Source of the DNA: Sphingomonas naasensis
GTDB taxonomy: Bacteria > Pseudomonadota > Alphaproteobacteria > Sphingomonadales > Sphingomonadaceae
DNA: 64,000 bases
Reading direction: 5' to 3'
Assembly: GCF_004792695.1 (NCBI RefSeq)
Contig: NZ_SRXU01000001.1
Coordinates: forward strand, 1 to 64,000
This document shows, one piece after another, positions 8,240 through 17,460 of this stretch. The notes beneath the pieces are model-generated. The model was not told where the DNA came from, searched no databases, and was given only the letters and a program-made list of their open reading frames with translations. Each line of letters begins with the position of its first letter. The first letter of the stretch is position 1. A program made the position numbers and the translations under genes.

Positions 8240-10042
8240 ATGCCGCAATATACGCCGCCGGTGCGCGACACGCGCTTCATTCTGGATTCGGTGATCGGGC
8301 TCGAGCGCTACGCCAATCTGCCCGGCTTCCAGAACGCCACCCCCGATGTGGTCGAGGCGGTGCTCGAGCAGGGCGGCCAGTTCGTCGCCGAGGTGCTGTT
8401 CCCGCTCAACCATTCGGGCGATCAGCAGGGCTGCACGCGCCACGACGACGGCAGCGTGACCACGCCCGAGGGCTTCAAGGAAGCGTATAAGGCGTTCGTC
8501 GAGAGCGGCTGGGGCACGCTGAGCGCGCCGGCCGAGTTCGGCGGGCAGGAGATGCCGCACGTCGTCTCGACTGCGTTCCAGGAATATATGATCTCGGCCA
8601 ACATGGCGTTCGCGATGTATCCCGGCCTGACCCACGGCGCGATCGCCGCGCTGCTGGTCAAGGGCTCGGACGCGCAGAAGGCCAAATATGTCCCGAAGAT
8701 GATCTCGGGCGAGTGGGGCGGCACGATGAACCTCACCGAGCCGCAGTGCGGCACCGATCTGGGATTGATCAAGACGCGCGCCGAGCCGCAGGCCGATGGC
8801 TCGTTCCTGATCACCGGCACCAAGATCTTCATCTCGTCGGGCGAGCACGACCTGACCAGCAACATCATCCACCTCGTCCTCGCCAAGACCCCCGGCGCGC
8901 CCGAGAGCACCAAGGGCATCTCGCTGTTCGTGGTGCCCAAGTTCTTCGTGGGCGACGACGGCGCGCTGGGCGAGCGCAACGCGGTGTCGTGCGGCTCGAT
9001 CGAGCACAAGATGGGCATCCACGCCAACTCGACCTGCGTGATGAATTATGACGGCGCCACCGGCTGGCTGGTCGGCGAGGAGATGAAGGGCCTCGCCGCG
9101 ATGTTCATCATGATGAACGCCGCGCGCCTCGGCGTCGGGCTGCAGGGCCTCGGCGTCGGCGAGACCGCCTATCAGAACGCGGTGCAATATGCCGAAGACC
9201 GCCGCCAGGGCCGCGCGCTCACCGGCCCGGCCGAGCCGGGCGAGAAGGCCGACACGCTCTTCGTGCACCCCGACGTGCGCCGGATGCTGATGGAGGCCAA
9301 GGCGCAGACCGAGGGCCTGCGCGCGCTCTGCCTGTGGGGTGCGCTGCAGGTCGATCTCGAGCATGCCGCCGCGAGCGAGGAGGAGCGCCAGCTCGCCGCC
9401 GATCTGGTCGGGCTGCTCACCCCGGTGATCAAGGGCGTCGGCACCGATATCGGCTACAAGGTCGCGACCGACAGCCAGCAGGTCTATGGCGGCCACGGCT
9501 ACATCGCCGAATGGGGCATGGAGCAATATGTCCGCGATGCCCGCATCTCGATGATCTACGAAGGCACCAACGGCGTGCAGGCGATGGATCTGGTCGGCCG
9601 CAAGCTCGCGATGAACGGCGGCCGGGCGGTCCAGGCGTTCTTCAAGCTGGTCGCCGAGGAAGCCGGTGCCGCCAAGGGCGACGAGAAGCTCAAGGGCTTC
9701 GCCGAGGCGCTCGAGAAGGCGCTGGGCCATCTCCAGGGCGCGACGATGTGGCTGGCGCAGAACGGCTTCCAGAACCCCAACCATGTCGGCGCGGGGGCCT
9801 ATCCGTATATGCAGCTCACCGGCACCGTCGCGCTCGGGCTGATGTGGCTGCGCATGGCCAGGGCGGCAAACGAGGCGCTCGCCGCGGGTGGCGGGAACGC
9901 GAAGTTCTACGAGGCCAAGCTGGTCACTGCGCGCTTCTATGCCGAGCGCTTCCTCCCCGATGCCGGTGCGCTCCGCCGCAAGATCGAGAGCGGCAGCGAC
10001 ACGGTGATGGCGCTCGACCCGGAGATGTTCCGCGCGGCCTAG
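8240..10042 (+). CDS. Acyl-CoA dehydrogenase (long, C-terminal-domain type; DmdC-like)
   Basis: 600 residues, longer than the ~385 of ordinary acyl-CoA dehydrogenases because of an extra C-terminal domain (from about residue 465). FAD/substrate motifs include [13 protein letters not shown] and [28 protein letters not shown] (near residue 440) holds the expected catalytic-base glutamate. Architecture and length match the 3-methylmercaptopropionyl-CoA dehydrogenase (DmdC)/FadE-like group, but substrate cannot be assigned from sequence and general fatty acyl-CoA oxidation is equally plausible. It is co-oriented with and 10 bp from the merR gene. Confidence 0.9.
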   Translation: MPQYTPPVRDTRFILDSVIGLERYANLPGFQNATPDVVEAVLEQGGQFVAEVLFPLNHSGDQQGCTRHDDGSVTTPEGFKEAYKAFVESGWGTLSAPAEFGGQEMPHVVSTAFQEYMISANMAFAMYPGLTHGAIAALLVKGSDAQKAKYVPKMISGEWGGTMNLTEPQCGTDLGLIKTRAEPQADGSFLITGTKIFISSGEHDLTSNIIHLVLAKTPGAPESTKGISLFVVPKFFVGDDGALGERNAVSCGSIEHKMGIHANSTCVMNYDGATGWLVGEEMKGLAAMFIMMNAARLGVGLQGLGVGETAYQNAVQYAEDRRQGRALTGPAEPGEKADTLFVHPDVRRMLMEAKAQTEGLRALCLWGALQVDLEHAAASEEERQLAADLVGLLTPVIKGVGTDIGYKVATDSQQVYGGHGYIAEWGMEQYVRDARISMIYEGTNGVQAMDLVGRKLAMNGGRAVQAFFKLVAEEAGAAKGDEKLKGFAEALEKALGHLQGATMWLAQNGFQNPNHVGAGAYPYMQLTGTVALGLMWLRMARAANEALAAGGGNAKFYEAKLVTARFYAERFLPDAGALRRKIESGSDTVMALDPEMFRAA

Positions 10043-10052
10043 CCATAAACCG

Positions 10053-10101
10053 GACATGAAGCGCCTCCACCATCGAAGCGTAGGAGGAGGCGCTTCATGT
10101 C
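10053..10101 (+). promoter_or_regulatory. 16-bp perfect inverted repeat enclosing the RBS and start codon of the next gene
   Basis: GACATGAAGCGCCTCC (10053-10068) and GGAGGCGCTTCATGTC (10086-10101) are exact reverse complements separated by 17 nt. The right arm contains the Shine-Dalgarno GGAGG (10086-10090) and the ATG (10097-10099). In RNA this would form a very stable hairpin that hides the initiation region. It may double as the end of the acyl-CoA dehydrogenase transcript. Confidence 0.8.
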
Positions 10102-10690
10102 GGCAATGGTTCTGATCGCTCTGCTGCTGGCGCTGCCGCAGGACTTCAATCCGACCGAGGATCGCGAGCGGACCGCAGGCGATTCGTGGTTGGCCAGGGC
10201 AAGCGAATGGAACCGCGACCCCGAGCCCTCGCTGGCTTCGGTCAATGGCGAGGCGATGCGTTTCTCTGCCACTCCGGCGCTGCGGGGAGGAGAGGCGATC
10301 ATCGTCACCATCGTGCCGGATCGGCAGGGCGATGCGATGGCGACGATCGGGGTTCGTAAGAGGACCTGCTACGACGATCGGGCTACCGGGTGCCGGCTCG
10401 TCGCCTCGCGAAGCGCGCCTTTCGCGTTCTGCATCGAAGGCGATTGCAGCTATCACCGCATCGCGCAGCGCGTTCGCGCGTTGTTGTTCGACCCGGCAAG
10501 GATGCGGCAGCCCGGTGGCGAGCCGGTGATCTGCATGGACGGTCCGGGGTACCTCACCGAATTCCGCGAAGTGGGGCAGACCTATAATCTCTCCGGCTTT
10601 TGCGGTGAGCGGCACCCGAACAATGTGATCTATCAGATTGTTCGGCAGGGCGCCGGCAAGCATTGGCCGCAAACCCCCTATCTCGAATGA
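10097..10690 (+). CDS. Hypothetical exported protein
   Basis: 197 residues. It starts with a short hydrophobic segment (MVLIALLLALP) that could be a signal peptide, followed by a soluble domain with several cysteines (KRTCYD, TGCRL, FCIEGDCSY, ICMDG, SGFCGE) that could be disulfide-bonded in the periplasm. No family recognised. GGAGG stands 6 nt before the ATG, but both are buried in a 16-bp inverted repeat, so translation may be regulated. An alternative start at 10106 would escape part of the stem but has a poor RBS position. Base composition looks less GC-rich than the flanking genes. Confidence 0.65.
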   Translation: MSAMVLIALLLALPQDFNPTEDRERTAGDSWLARASEWNRDPEPSLASVNGEAMRFSATPALRGGEAIIVTIVPDRQGDAMATIGVRKRTCYDDRATGCRLVASRSAPFAFCIEGDCSYHRIAQRVRALLFDPARMRQPGGEPVICMDGPGYLTEFREVGQTYNLSGFCGERHPNNVIYQIVRQGAGKHWPQTPYLE

Positions 10691-10753
10691 GGCCCAACGC
10701 GCGACGGCATGAAGCCGCTTGAGGCGCGGGCAAGGGCATAGCATGATCGGGCG

Positions 10754-11230
10754 ATGCGCCTGTCCATCGTGCCCTTGCAGCCTCTCGAACCCGGTCAGCT
10801 GAACGTTCTGCGCGCCCGCGGCGCGGTGATGGCGCTCGGCCTGCTCGTCCCCGCCGCCGTCGTCGAGATCGCGCTCGCCGATCGCTTGCCGGTGCACGGC
10901 GTCCTCGCCGGCGTGGCGCTGCTGCTCGGCATCTGGCTGGCGATCGTCGCGCCGCCGCGGCGCTGGCGGCATTGGGGCTATGCCTTTACCGGCAGCGAGC
11001 TCCACGTCGCGCATGGCTGGTGGACTCAGGTCCACACGATCGTCCCCGTCGTGCGCGTCCAGCATATCGACGTGGCGCAGGGGCCGCTCGAGCGCGGGTT
11101 CGGCGTGGCGCGGCTGATGCTGCACACCGCCGGCACCGACCAGACCGTGGTGGCCTTGCCCGGCATCACCCGCGCGACCGCCGAGGAAATCCGCGACGCG
11201 ATCCGCGCGCGGATCGGCAGCGCGGCGTGA
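10754..11230 (+). CDS. PH domain-containing membrane protein, YdbS family
   Basis: 158 residues: two transmembrane helices (about residues 25-75), then one bacterial PH-like (bPH2) domain with the pattern WGYAFTGSELHVAHGWW...VPVVRVQHIDVAQGPLER typical of YdbS. The gene overlaps the next (YdbT-like) by 4 bp (GTGA). YdbS/YdbT pairs are widespread; their exact role in the inner membrane is not settled. Confidence 0.88.
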   Translation: MRLSIVPLQPLEPGQLNVLRARGAVMALGLLVPAAVVEIALADRLPVHGVLAGVALLLGIWLAIVAPPRRWRHWGYAFTGSELHVAHGWWTQVHTIVPVVRVQHIDVAQGPLERGFGVARLMLHTAGTDQTVVALPGITRATAEEIRDAIRARIGSAA

Positions 11231-12666
11231 ACGACGAAGCGCCGCGCCGGGTCCATCCCGGCACCGTCGTGATCGGCCTCGTCAAATCGGCGCCGTCGAC
11301 ATTGTTCGCGCTGCCGGCGATGCTCGCCTTCGGGGGCGAGCTGGGCATCGGCCTGGTGCTGCTGCTGACGCTCGCCGGTGTCGCGGCGCTGACCTTCTTC
11401 GCCTGGCTGAGCTGGTGGCAGCTGCGCTATCGCCTCACCGCCGATGCGTTCCTGATCGAGAGCGGCGTGCTCCATCGCAGCCGGCGCTCGATCCCGCTCG
11501 AGCGCGTGCAGGACGTCTCGATCGAGCAGAAGCCGCTCGCGCGGCTGCTGGGGCTGGCGCTGGTGCGGATCGAGACCGGCGGCGGCGACAAGGACGAAGC
11601 GACGCTCGACAGCGTGACGCTCGCCGAGGCGCGCCGGCTGCGGCTGGCGCTGCGCCGCGGTCCGGCCGTGGCGGCGGGCGAGGCCGGCGCGGCGCCCGAA
11701 AGCGCGGCGGATGCCGGCCGAGCCTTGTTCGCGATGCCGCTCGCGCGGGTGCTGCTCTACGGGCTGTTCAACTTCTCGCTGGTGTGGCTCGCGGCGATCT
11801 TCGCCTTGCTCCAGACCGTCGACGACGTGCTCAAGTTCGATTGGCAGGCGCTGATCGGGATCGCCGGGCGCGAGGTACGCAGCCATCTGACCGTGACCGC
11901 GGGACTCTCGGTGCTCGCGGTCGCGCTGGTGCTGGGCGTCGCCGCCGGGCTGCTGCGCACGCTGGCCCGCGAATATGGCTTTCGCCTCGATGCGCGCGAG
12001 GGGCGCTTCAGGCGGGTTCGCGGGCTGCTGACGCGCAGCGAGGTGGTGATCGTGCGGGCGCGGGTGCAGCTGGCGCTGATCCGCCGCGGCGCGATCAGCG
12101 GGCGGCTCGGCTGGCGGAGCCTCGATTTCCAGACCCTCGGCGGCAGCGACGACCGTTCGGGCCGGCAGGAAATGGCGCCGTTCGCGCGCGAAGCGGAAAT
12201 CGAGCGGGTGATCGACGCGGCCGGGCTGCCGCGTTTCGAGGCCGATGCGCTGATACCGGTATCGCGTGGGCACATCGTGCGCGCGGCGCTGCGGCACGGG
12301 CTGCCGGTGGTGCTGGCCTTCGCGATCGGCGGGGCTTTCCTGCCCTGGCTGTGGCTGGGGCTGGCGCTGGTGCCGATCCCGGTCGGGGTGGCGCTGCTCC
12401 AGCGGCGCCGGCACCGCTATGGGCTGCGCGATACCAGCGTGCAGGTGACGCGCGGCGTATTGTCGCAGCGCGAGTGGATCGTGCCCTATGATGCGATCCA
12501 GACGGTGTCGGTCCGGCGGAGCTGGCTCCAGCGCCGGCTGGGGCTCGCCACGGTGGCGATCGATACCGCAGGCGCACGGGGTTTCCACCGCCCCGACATC
12601 GCCGATGTCGCCGCGCCGATCGCCGCCGAGCTGGCGCCGGCGCTGCTCGCCCGCGCGCTTGCCTAG
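11227..12666 (+). CDS. PH domain-containing membrane protein, YdbT family
   Basis: 479 residues from a GTG start that overlaps the stop of the YdbS gene, implying translational coupling. Three bPH2 repeats are visible, each with the family's Y-R-L-t / I-P-y-e-R-v-Q-d-v pattern: RYRLTADAFLIESGVLHRSRR near residue 70, RFRRVRGLLTRSEVVIVRAR near 265, and RYGLRDTSVQVTRGVLSQRE near 400. Membrane-helix pairs separate them. The 3' end overlaps the convergent hydrolase gene by 4 bp. Confidence 0.87.
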   Translation: MNDEAPRRVHPGTVVIGLVKSAPSTLFALPAMLAFGGELGIGLVLLLTLAGVAALTFFAWLSWWQLRYRLTADAFLIESGVLHRSRRSIPLERVQDVSIEQKPLARLLGLALVRIETGGGDKDEATLDSVTLAEARRLRLALRRGPAVAAGEAGAAPESAADAGRALFAMPLARVLLYGLFNFSLVWLAAIFALLQTVDDVLKFDWQALIGIAGREVRSHLTVTAGLSVLAVALVLGVAAGLLRTLAREYGFRLDAREGRFRRVRGLLTRSEVVIVRARVQLALIRRGAISGRLGWRSLDFQTLGGSDDRSGRQEMAPFAREAEIERVIDAAGLPRFEADALIPVSRGHIVRAALRHGLPVVLAFAIGGAFLPWLWLGLALVPIPVGVALLQRRRHRYGLRDTSVQVTRGVLSQREWIVPYDAIQTVSVRRSWLQRRLGLATVAIDTAGARGFHRPDIADVAAPIAAELAPALLARALA

Positions 12667-14066
12667 TTGGTGGGCGTCGGCGTCGGCTTTGGCGGCGTCA
12701 GGGTGAAGCTGACCGGCGGCTTGAGCGTGGTCGGCGCCGGCGAATCGCTCTTGCGGCGCACCCCGGTGAGGCCGGCCGGGCCCGGAACGGTCAGTGGCGC
12801 GGCGGCGGGAAGCGTCCCCGGCGTCGGGGCCGGTGCCGGTGCGTTCAACGACGCGACCGGCGGCTGGACGCGCATGCACTGGATCGGGCTCGGACGCTTG
12901 AACTGCTGGCAGTTCCACAGCGCCTTGGCGTAGCCCTGCGCCTGATCGCGCAGATAGCTGAACGACAGCGCCGCGGTTTGGGCGGGCGTGGCGGGAAGCT
13001 TCGCCGGCTTCTGCTTCGGATCGGTCCACGCCATGAACTTGCAGTAGAGTCGCTCGCCGCAGGTCTTGATCGCCAGCGCGGCGAAGGCGTCGGGGTTCAT
13101 CTTCCTGTCGAGCACGACGAGGAAATGATTGGCGTCGAGCCCGGCGCCGACTGCGTTGGGCACGGCGCTGTCGGGGATCGTCGCGGGATCGATGATCGAG
13201 CCGTCGCCCTGCAGCGCCGCCTCGAGCGGGTTGGTCTCGCTGCCGATATGGACGTTCGACAGCCGCGCCATTTGCGGGATGTTGGGCTCGACCCCGGCAT
13301 AGCCGCGGGTGAACGCCGGCGGCGTGCCCCACCAGCCCGCCCAGCGGAAGAACAGATGCGTGTCGACCGCGGTGATCTTCTCGAGGCTCGCGCTCCAATA
13401 GGGCACCACCCAATTGGTGTGATAATGGGTGGCGTGGCCGACCGGGCGGTAGACCGAGCCGGTGAGCGCCAGCCGCGCGACGTCGCGCGCGCGCTGCCAC
13501 GCGGCGGCGCCCGGCGAATAGCGCAGCATCGCGCCGTCGCAGGTGAAGGTGAACTGGCAGCCGGTGCTGCGCTCCGATCCCTGGAAGACGACGCCGCAGA
13601 TCGTCTTGGGGAAGGCGGGGTGGCGCATCCGGTTGATGATCACCTGATCAACCGCGCGCTGGCCTTTGGCGTCGTCGCCGGCCTCGTAATAGCCCGCCGC
13701 GGCGAGGCAATCGATCGCGCGGGCCTGACTGTCGGCGGCGCCGGAGAGACGGAAGGCGCGCGCGGCCGGATTGGGCAGGCGCGAGAAGGGGATCGCGGCG
13801 TTGATCTCGCGCGCGTCGTCGGGCGCGACGGCCTGCAGCTTGACCGGCTCGACCGGGGGCAGCTCCTGTTTGGGTACGACGCGCTTCGAGATCACCACCG
13901 GGGTGCGGTTGTGCACCACGACGCGCGGCGCCTTGAGCACGATCACCAGCGGCACGGCGATCGCGGCGAGCGCGAGCAGCGCCAGCAGGATCCGCAGCCA
14001 CACCGCCATCGGGGCGCGCGGCAGCGGCGCGGGCGCGAGCGCAGCGTCATGGGACTGCATCAGCAT
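12663..14066 (-). CDS. Cell wall hydrolase (SleB/Hydrolase_2 family), membrane-anchored
   Basis: 467 residues: a short cytoplasmic N-terminus, one transmembrane helix (~22-45), a linker, then a SleB-type Hydrolase_2 domain (~118-240). The domain shows YYEAGDDAKGQRAVDQVIINR (likely catalytic E128) and GCQFTFTCDG. A long C-terminal part ends in a Pro/Ala-rich low-complexity tail. SleB-type domains are peptidoglycan transglycosylases first known from spore germination and common in alphaproteobacteria. The protein should act on the periplasmic face of the inner membrane. Confidence 0.85.
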   Translation of the reverse strand: MLMQSHDAALAPAPLPRAPMAVWLRILLALLALAAIAVPLVIVLKAPRVVVHNRTPVVISKRVVPKQELPPVEPVKLQAVAPDDAREINAAIPFSRLPNPAARAFRLSGAADSQARAIDCLAAAGYYEAGDDAKGQRAVDQVIINRMRHPAFPKTICGVVFQGSERSTGCQFTFTCDGAMLRYSPGAAAWQRARDVARLALTGSVYRPVGHATHYHTNWVVPYWSASLEKITAVDTHLFFRWAGWWGTPPAFTRGYAGVEPNIPQMARLSNVHIGSETNPLEAALQGDGSIIDPATIPDSAVPNAVGAGLDANHFLVVLDRKMNPDAFAALAIKTCGERLYCKFMAWTDPKQKPAKLPATPAQTAALSFSYLRDQAQGYAKALWNCQQFKRPSPIQCMRVQPPVASLNAPAPAPTPGTLPAAAPLTVPGPAGLTGVRRKSDSPAPTTLKPPVSFTLTPPKPTPTPTN

Positions 14067-14252
14067 CGTGCGCGGCCGCTCAGCCCCGGAGCGCGTGCGC
14101 GCGCGGGGTCAGGACGACAAGGCAGGGGCGTACGGACAAAAGCTGCTCCAGAAGCGGGGTCGCCGCCCATAACGCAACAAGCGCCGTTTTGGAACCATTG
14201 CGCCGCCGAAACGCCGCGAAGGTCGGTTCAGTTGTTGGTTCGACCCGACTCC

Positions 14253-14282
14253 CTCCCTCTCCCCGCAAGCGGAGAGAGGGAG
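14253..14282 (-). terminator. CTCCCTCTCCC...GAGAGAGGGAG hairpin after cysK
   Basis: An 11-bp stem with one mismatch is extended by CGC/GCG around an AA loop. It begins 8 nt beyond the cysK stop on the minus strand. There is no T run. The same CTCCCTCTCCC arm recurs at 44634-44686, so it may be a dispersed repeat used as a transcript end. Confidence 0.5.
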
Positions 14283-14290
14283 ACGTGAGA

Positions 14291-15211
14291 TCAGCTCTCG
14301 GGCAGGAACTCGGGGACGCTCAGATAGCGCTCGCCGGTATCGTAGTTGAAGCCGAGCACCCGGCTGCCATCGGGAAGATCGGGGAGCTTCTGGAGGATCG
14401 CGGCGAGCGTCGCGCCCGACGAGATGCCGACCAGCATGCCTTCCTCGCGCGCGGCTCGGCGCGCCATGTCCTTGGCGACCCCGGCATCGACCTTGATCAC
14501 GCCGTCGATCGCGTCGCCATGGAAATTCTTCGGGATGAACCCCGCGCCGATGCCCTGGATCGGATGCGGCCCCGGGGTGCCGCCCGAGATCACCGGCGAG
14601 AGCTCGGGCTCGACCGCGAAGACCTTGAGGTTCGGCCAGCTCTTCTTGAGCGTCTCGGCGACGCCGGTGATGTGCCCACCGGTGCCGACGCCGGTGATGA
14701 TCACATCAAGCGGGCCATCGGCGAAGTCGTTCAGGATTTCCTGCGCGGTGGTGCGGACATGCACCTCGACGTTCGCAGGGTTTTCGAACTGCTGCGGCAT
14801 CCATGCGCCGTCGGTCGACTCGACGATCTCCATCGCGCGCTCGATCGAGCCCTTCATGCCCTTCTCGCGCGGGGTGAGATCGAAGGTGGCGCCATAGGCC
14901 AGCATCAGCCGGCGGCGCTCGATGCTCATGCTCTCGGGCATGACGAGGATCAGCTTGTAGCCCTTGACCGCGGCGACCATCGCGAGCCCGACGCCGGTAT
15001 TGCCGCTGGTCGGCTCGACGATCGTGCCGCCGGGCTCGAGATCGCCCGATTTCTCCGCCGCCTCGACCATCGCCAGCGCGATGCGGTCCTTGATCGAGCC
15101 GCCCGGATTGGAGCGCTCGGACTTGATCCACACCTCGGCGCCGGGGAACAGCTTCTGCACGCGGATGTGCGGCGTGTTGCCGATCGTCTCGAGGATCGTG
15201 TTCGCCTTCAT
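14291..15211 (-). CDS. cysK: Cysteine synthase A (O-acetylserine sulfhydrylase)
   Basis: 306 residues of fold-type II PLP enzyme. The PLP lysine is K41 in [22 protein letters not shown] (substrate loop) and [11 protein letters not shown] (phosphate-binding loop) are intact. It makes cysteine from O-acetylserine and sulfide. The start at 15211 follows AGGAGATGAC; longer in-frame starts lack similarity to the family. The ATG overlaps the stop of the upstream MFS gene (ATGA), so the two are one operon. Confidence 0.94.
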   Translation of the reverse strand: MKANTILETIGNTPHIRVQKLFPGAEVWIKSERSNPGGSIKDRIALAMVEAAEKSGDLEPGGTIVEPTSGNTGVGLAMVAAVKGYKLILVMPESMSIERRRLMLAYGATFDLTPREKGMKGSIERAMEIVESTDGAWMPQQFENPANVEVHVRTTAQEILNDFADGPLDVIITGVGTGGHITGVAETLKKSWPNLKVFAVEPELSPVISGGTPGPHPIQGIGAGFIPKNFHGDAIDGVIKVDAGVAKDMARRAAREEGMLVGISSGATLAAILQKLPDLPDGSRVLGFNYDTGERYLSVPEFLPES

Positions 15212-16530
15212 GTCGTCATCTCCTTGGGAGGCACTTCGAGATTGGCCGGAGGATCGAAGGTGCGAGCCCGCCTGAGCTCGGGAAATAGCTTGGCCCATAG
15301 CGCCGTGACAAGGACCGCGCCGATGCCGCCGCCGATCACCGCGGCGATCGGCCCGATCAGCGCGGCGAGGAAGCCCGACTCGGCTTCGCCCAGCTCGTTC
15401 GAGCCCGAGATGAACAGCGTCGACACCGCGCTGACGCGGCCGCGCATCTGATCGGGGGTGTAGAGCTGGATCAGCGACTGGCGGACATAGACCGAGACCA
15501 TGTCGGCGGCGCCGAGCACGAAGAGCGCGACGAGCGAGAGCAGCACGGCGGGCGCGAAATCATGCCCGATCGCCGAGGGCCCGAGCCAGCCGACGAGCAA
15601 CGGTGCCGAGGCGCCGAAAACGATCGTGGCGAACCCGAAGATCGCCACCGCGAGCAGCATCTTCTTGCCGACCTCGGTGCGCAGCGGACGCCACGAGAAG
15701 AACAGGCCGATCGCCACCGCGCCGAGCGCGGGGGCGGCGCGGAGATGGCCGAGCCCGGCAGAGCCCACCTGGAGGATGTCGCGCGCATAGACTGGCAGCA
15801 TCGCCGTCGCGCCGCCGAGCAGCACCGCGAACAGATCGAGCGAGATCGCGCCGAGCACGAGCCGGTTGCGGCGGACATAATGGAGCCCGTCGACCATCTG
15901 CGCCCAGGGGCTGCCGGTGAACTTGATCGCGGTGCGCGGCACCGGGGTGATCAGCAGCAGCATGACGAGCGCGAGCGCGAACAGCCCCGCGGCGACGAAA
16001 TAGGGGACCGAGGGGCCCGCGGCATAGAGATAGCCGCCCATCGCCGGGCCGATCACCGTGCCGATCTGCCACGAGGTCGAGCTCAGCGCGATCGCGGTGG
16101 GCAGACTCTCCTTGGGCACCAGATTGGGTGCGAGCGCGCCGAGCGCGGGGCCGGCAAAGGCGCGCGCGACACCGAGCAGAGCGGCGACGCCGAACAGGGC
16201 GGGGAGGGTGATCGTGTCGGTCCAGGTCAGCCAGGCGAGGGTGAGCGCGCAGAACGCCTCGAGCGCGAGCGCCGCGCGGGCGATCCAGCGACGATCGACG
16301 CGATCGGCGAGCCAGCCGGCGAACAGCGAGAGCACGAGCAGCGGCAGAAACTGGGCGACCCCGATCAGCCCGAGCTGGAAAGACGCCGCCTTGATCCCCA
16401 TCGACTGACGGGCGATGTCGTAGACCTGCCAGCCGATCACGATCACCAGCGCCATCTGGCCGAGCGTCGCGGCGAAGCGGGCGATCCAATAGGCACGGAA
16501 ATTGGCGACGGCGAAGGGATGGACCGACAT
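15208..16530 (-). CDS. MFS transporter (EntS-like exporter)
   Basis: 440 residues with about 12 hydrophobic helices. The loop 2-3 MFS signature reads [10 protein letters not shown]. The N-terminus ([19 protein letters not shown]) and overall length fit the EntS/DHA3-type exporter group. Substrate cannot be told. Translationally coupled to cysK downstream by a 4-bp overlap, so export of a sulfur metabolite such as cysteine is conceivable (inference only). The start at 16530 was chosen over 16638 because the extra residues are Arg-rich and unlike a membrane protein start. Confidence 0.85.
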   Translation of the reverse strand: MSVHPFAVANFRAYWIARFAATLGQMALVIVIGWQVYDIARQSMGIKAASFQLGLIGVAQFLPLLVLSLFAGWLADRVDRRWIARAALALEAFCALTLAWLTWTDTITLPALFGVAALLGVARAFAGPALGALAPNLVPKESLPTAIALSSTSWQIGTVIGPAMGGYLYAAGPSVPYFVAAGLFALALVMLLLITPVPRTAIKFTGSPWAQMVDGLHYVRRNRLVLGAISLDLFAVLLGGATAMLPVYARDILQVGSAGLGHLRAAPALGAVAIGLFFSWRPLRTEVGKKMLLAVAIFGFATIVFGASAPLLVGWLGPSAIGHDFAPAVLLSLVALFVLGAADMVSVYVRQSLIQLYTPDQMRGRVSAVSTLFISGSNELGEAESGFLAALIGPIAAVIGGGIGAVLVTALWAKLFPELRRARTFDPPANLEVPPKEMTT

Positions 16531-16608
16531 GGCGGCTCTGTGGCGCGTCGCGCGCTGCGCCGCAACGCCGGAATGGCTTTGCCGCGAAATAGTTCGGCGG
16601 CAGCGCAC

Positions 16609-16633
16609 GGAACCGCGGCGCCCGCCCGCGGTT
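16609..16633 (+). promoter_or_regulatory. EcfG-like (general stress response) promoter candidate
   Basis: GGAAC (16609-16613), then 16 nt, then GGTT (16630-16633). This fits the alphaproteobacterial EcfG consensus GGAAC-N16-17-cGTT except for the C. It sits about 37 bp ahead of the 25-residue membrane protein gene. Confidence 0.45.
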
Positions 16634-16669
16634 ATCACGCCAGCGAAATCAACCTGTCGGAGAGATCAA

Positions 16670-16747
16670 ATGGGCAAGGGCATCCTGTTGTGGCTGCTGG
16701 GAATTCCGCTTCCCATCATCATCCTGCTCCTGCTCTTCTGGCACTAG
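16670..16747 (+). CDS. Very small membrane protein (25 residues)
   Basis: It reads MGKGILLWLLGI, then PLPIIILLLLFWH: a basic N-terminus, one hydrophobic helix broken by a proline pair, and an aromatic/His end. CGGAGAGATCAA before the ATG is a good ribosome-binding site, and an EcfG-like promoter lies upstream. Its size means most gene finders miss it. It shares the C-terminal LFWH signature with the 44-residue protein at 31572. Function unknown; a small single-pass inner-membrane protein is the natural reading. Confidence 0.6.
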   Translation: MGKGILLWLLGIPLPIIILLLLFWH

Positions 16748-16768
16748 AAGGCGCGGGCCGCGTGCGGA

Positions 16769-17272
16769 TCAGACCGGGAGCTTGATGCCCTCGAAGAGCA
16801 CGCCGCGAATCTCCCAGGCTTCGGCGGCGTAGCTCTCGCGAGTGGGGCCCAAGCGCGAGCCATCGGGCTGGACCGGGAGCAGCGGGACGATCCGTACCGC
16901 CTCGGCCTCGATCCTCGTGCGGATGCGCTGCATCAGCTGCCCGACGCCGCGACGATAGGTCTCCCATTGCGCGCCCGGCGGGGGTCCCTGCCAGCGCGCG
17001 ACATGCTCGCGATAATCGGACATCAGACTGGCGGTCTCGACGCTGGCGAGCGCCGCGGCCTGCTGGGCGTGGACGCGGCGATCGCTCATCATCGGGCCGT
17101 AGATCGTCGATTCCATCTGGGCGAAATGGAGCAGCAGGTCGCGGGTGAAGGCCCAGCGCTTGTCGGCGAAGCTCACCTCGGGCGGCGGCGGTTCGCCCGC
17201 GGCGAAGCGTTCGACTGCATCGACATTGGCGAGGATGCGGACATGACTGGCAAGCAAACGATCGACGGGCAT
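16769..17272 (-). CDS. Hemerythrin-like (HHE) helical protein
   Basis: 167 residues, predicted all-helical. Histidines and acidic residues fall where an HHE domain places its di-iron ligands: H10 (LLASHVRIL), H49/E54 (LLHFAQMES), H68 and H90 (YREHVARW). The match is loose, so metal binding is uncertain. A 16-bp dyad lies 18 bp upstream of the start. Possible roles are O2/NO or iron handling; an alternative is a metal-free four-helix bundle. Confidence 0.55.
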   Translation of the reverse strand: MPVDRLLASHVRILANVDAVERFAAGEPPPPEVSFADKRWAFTRDLLLHFAQMESTIYGPMMSDRRVHAQQAAALASVETASLMSDYREHVARWQGPPPGAQWETYRRGVGQLMQRIRTRIEAEAVRIVPLLPVQPDGSRLGPTRESYAAEAWEIRGVLFEGIKLPV

Positions 17273-17289
17273 CCGGGGAACTCTTGATA

Positions 17290-17305
17290 CTTACACCCCT
17301 GTAAG
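17290..17305 (-). promoter_or_regulatory. Perfect dyad CTTACA-CCCC-TGTAAG upstream of the hemerythrin-like gene
   Basis: A 6-bp perfect inverted repeat with a 4-nt spacer, 18 bp before the start codon. AAGAG between them can serve as the Shine-Dalgarno. It could be a regulator's operator or a small mRNA hairpin; no cognate regulator is adjacent. Confidence 0.4.
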
Positions 17306-17460
17306 CCCGATCTAGCTGATCCCGGATGAACGCGCGGCTCCGGGGAAGGCCGTAATGGTGTTGGTACGGAAGCGGCGTGATATCCGTAGCCGCACTGGTC
17401 TTGCTGCACTGCGGCATTGGTAATATATTGGACCGGATGTACCGCAGCGAACCTGATCCG

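Noticed and set aside
8051-11125. A >1000-codon minus-strand open frame opposite the acyl-CoA dehydrogenase
   Set aside because: Arg/His/Asp-rich, no domain, mirrors the codon bias of the plus-strand gene; a GC-rich shadow.
11026-13500. Long minus-strand open frame spanning the YdbT and SleB genes
   Set aside because: Crosses two well-supported genes in another frame and is of low-complexity Arg/Gln/Pro composition.
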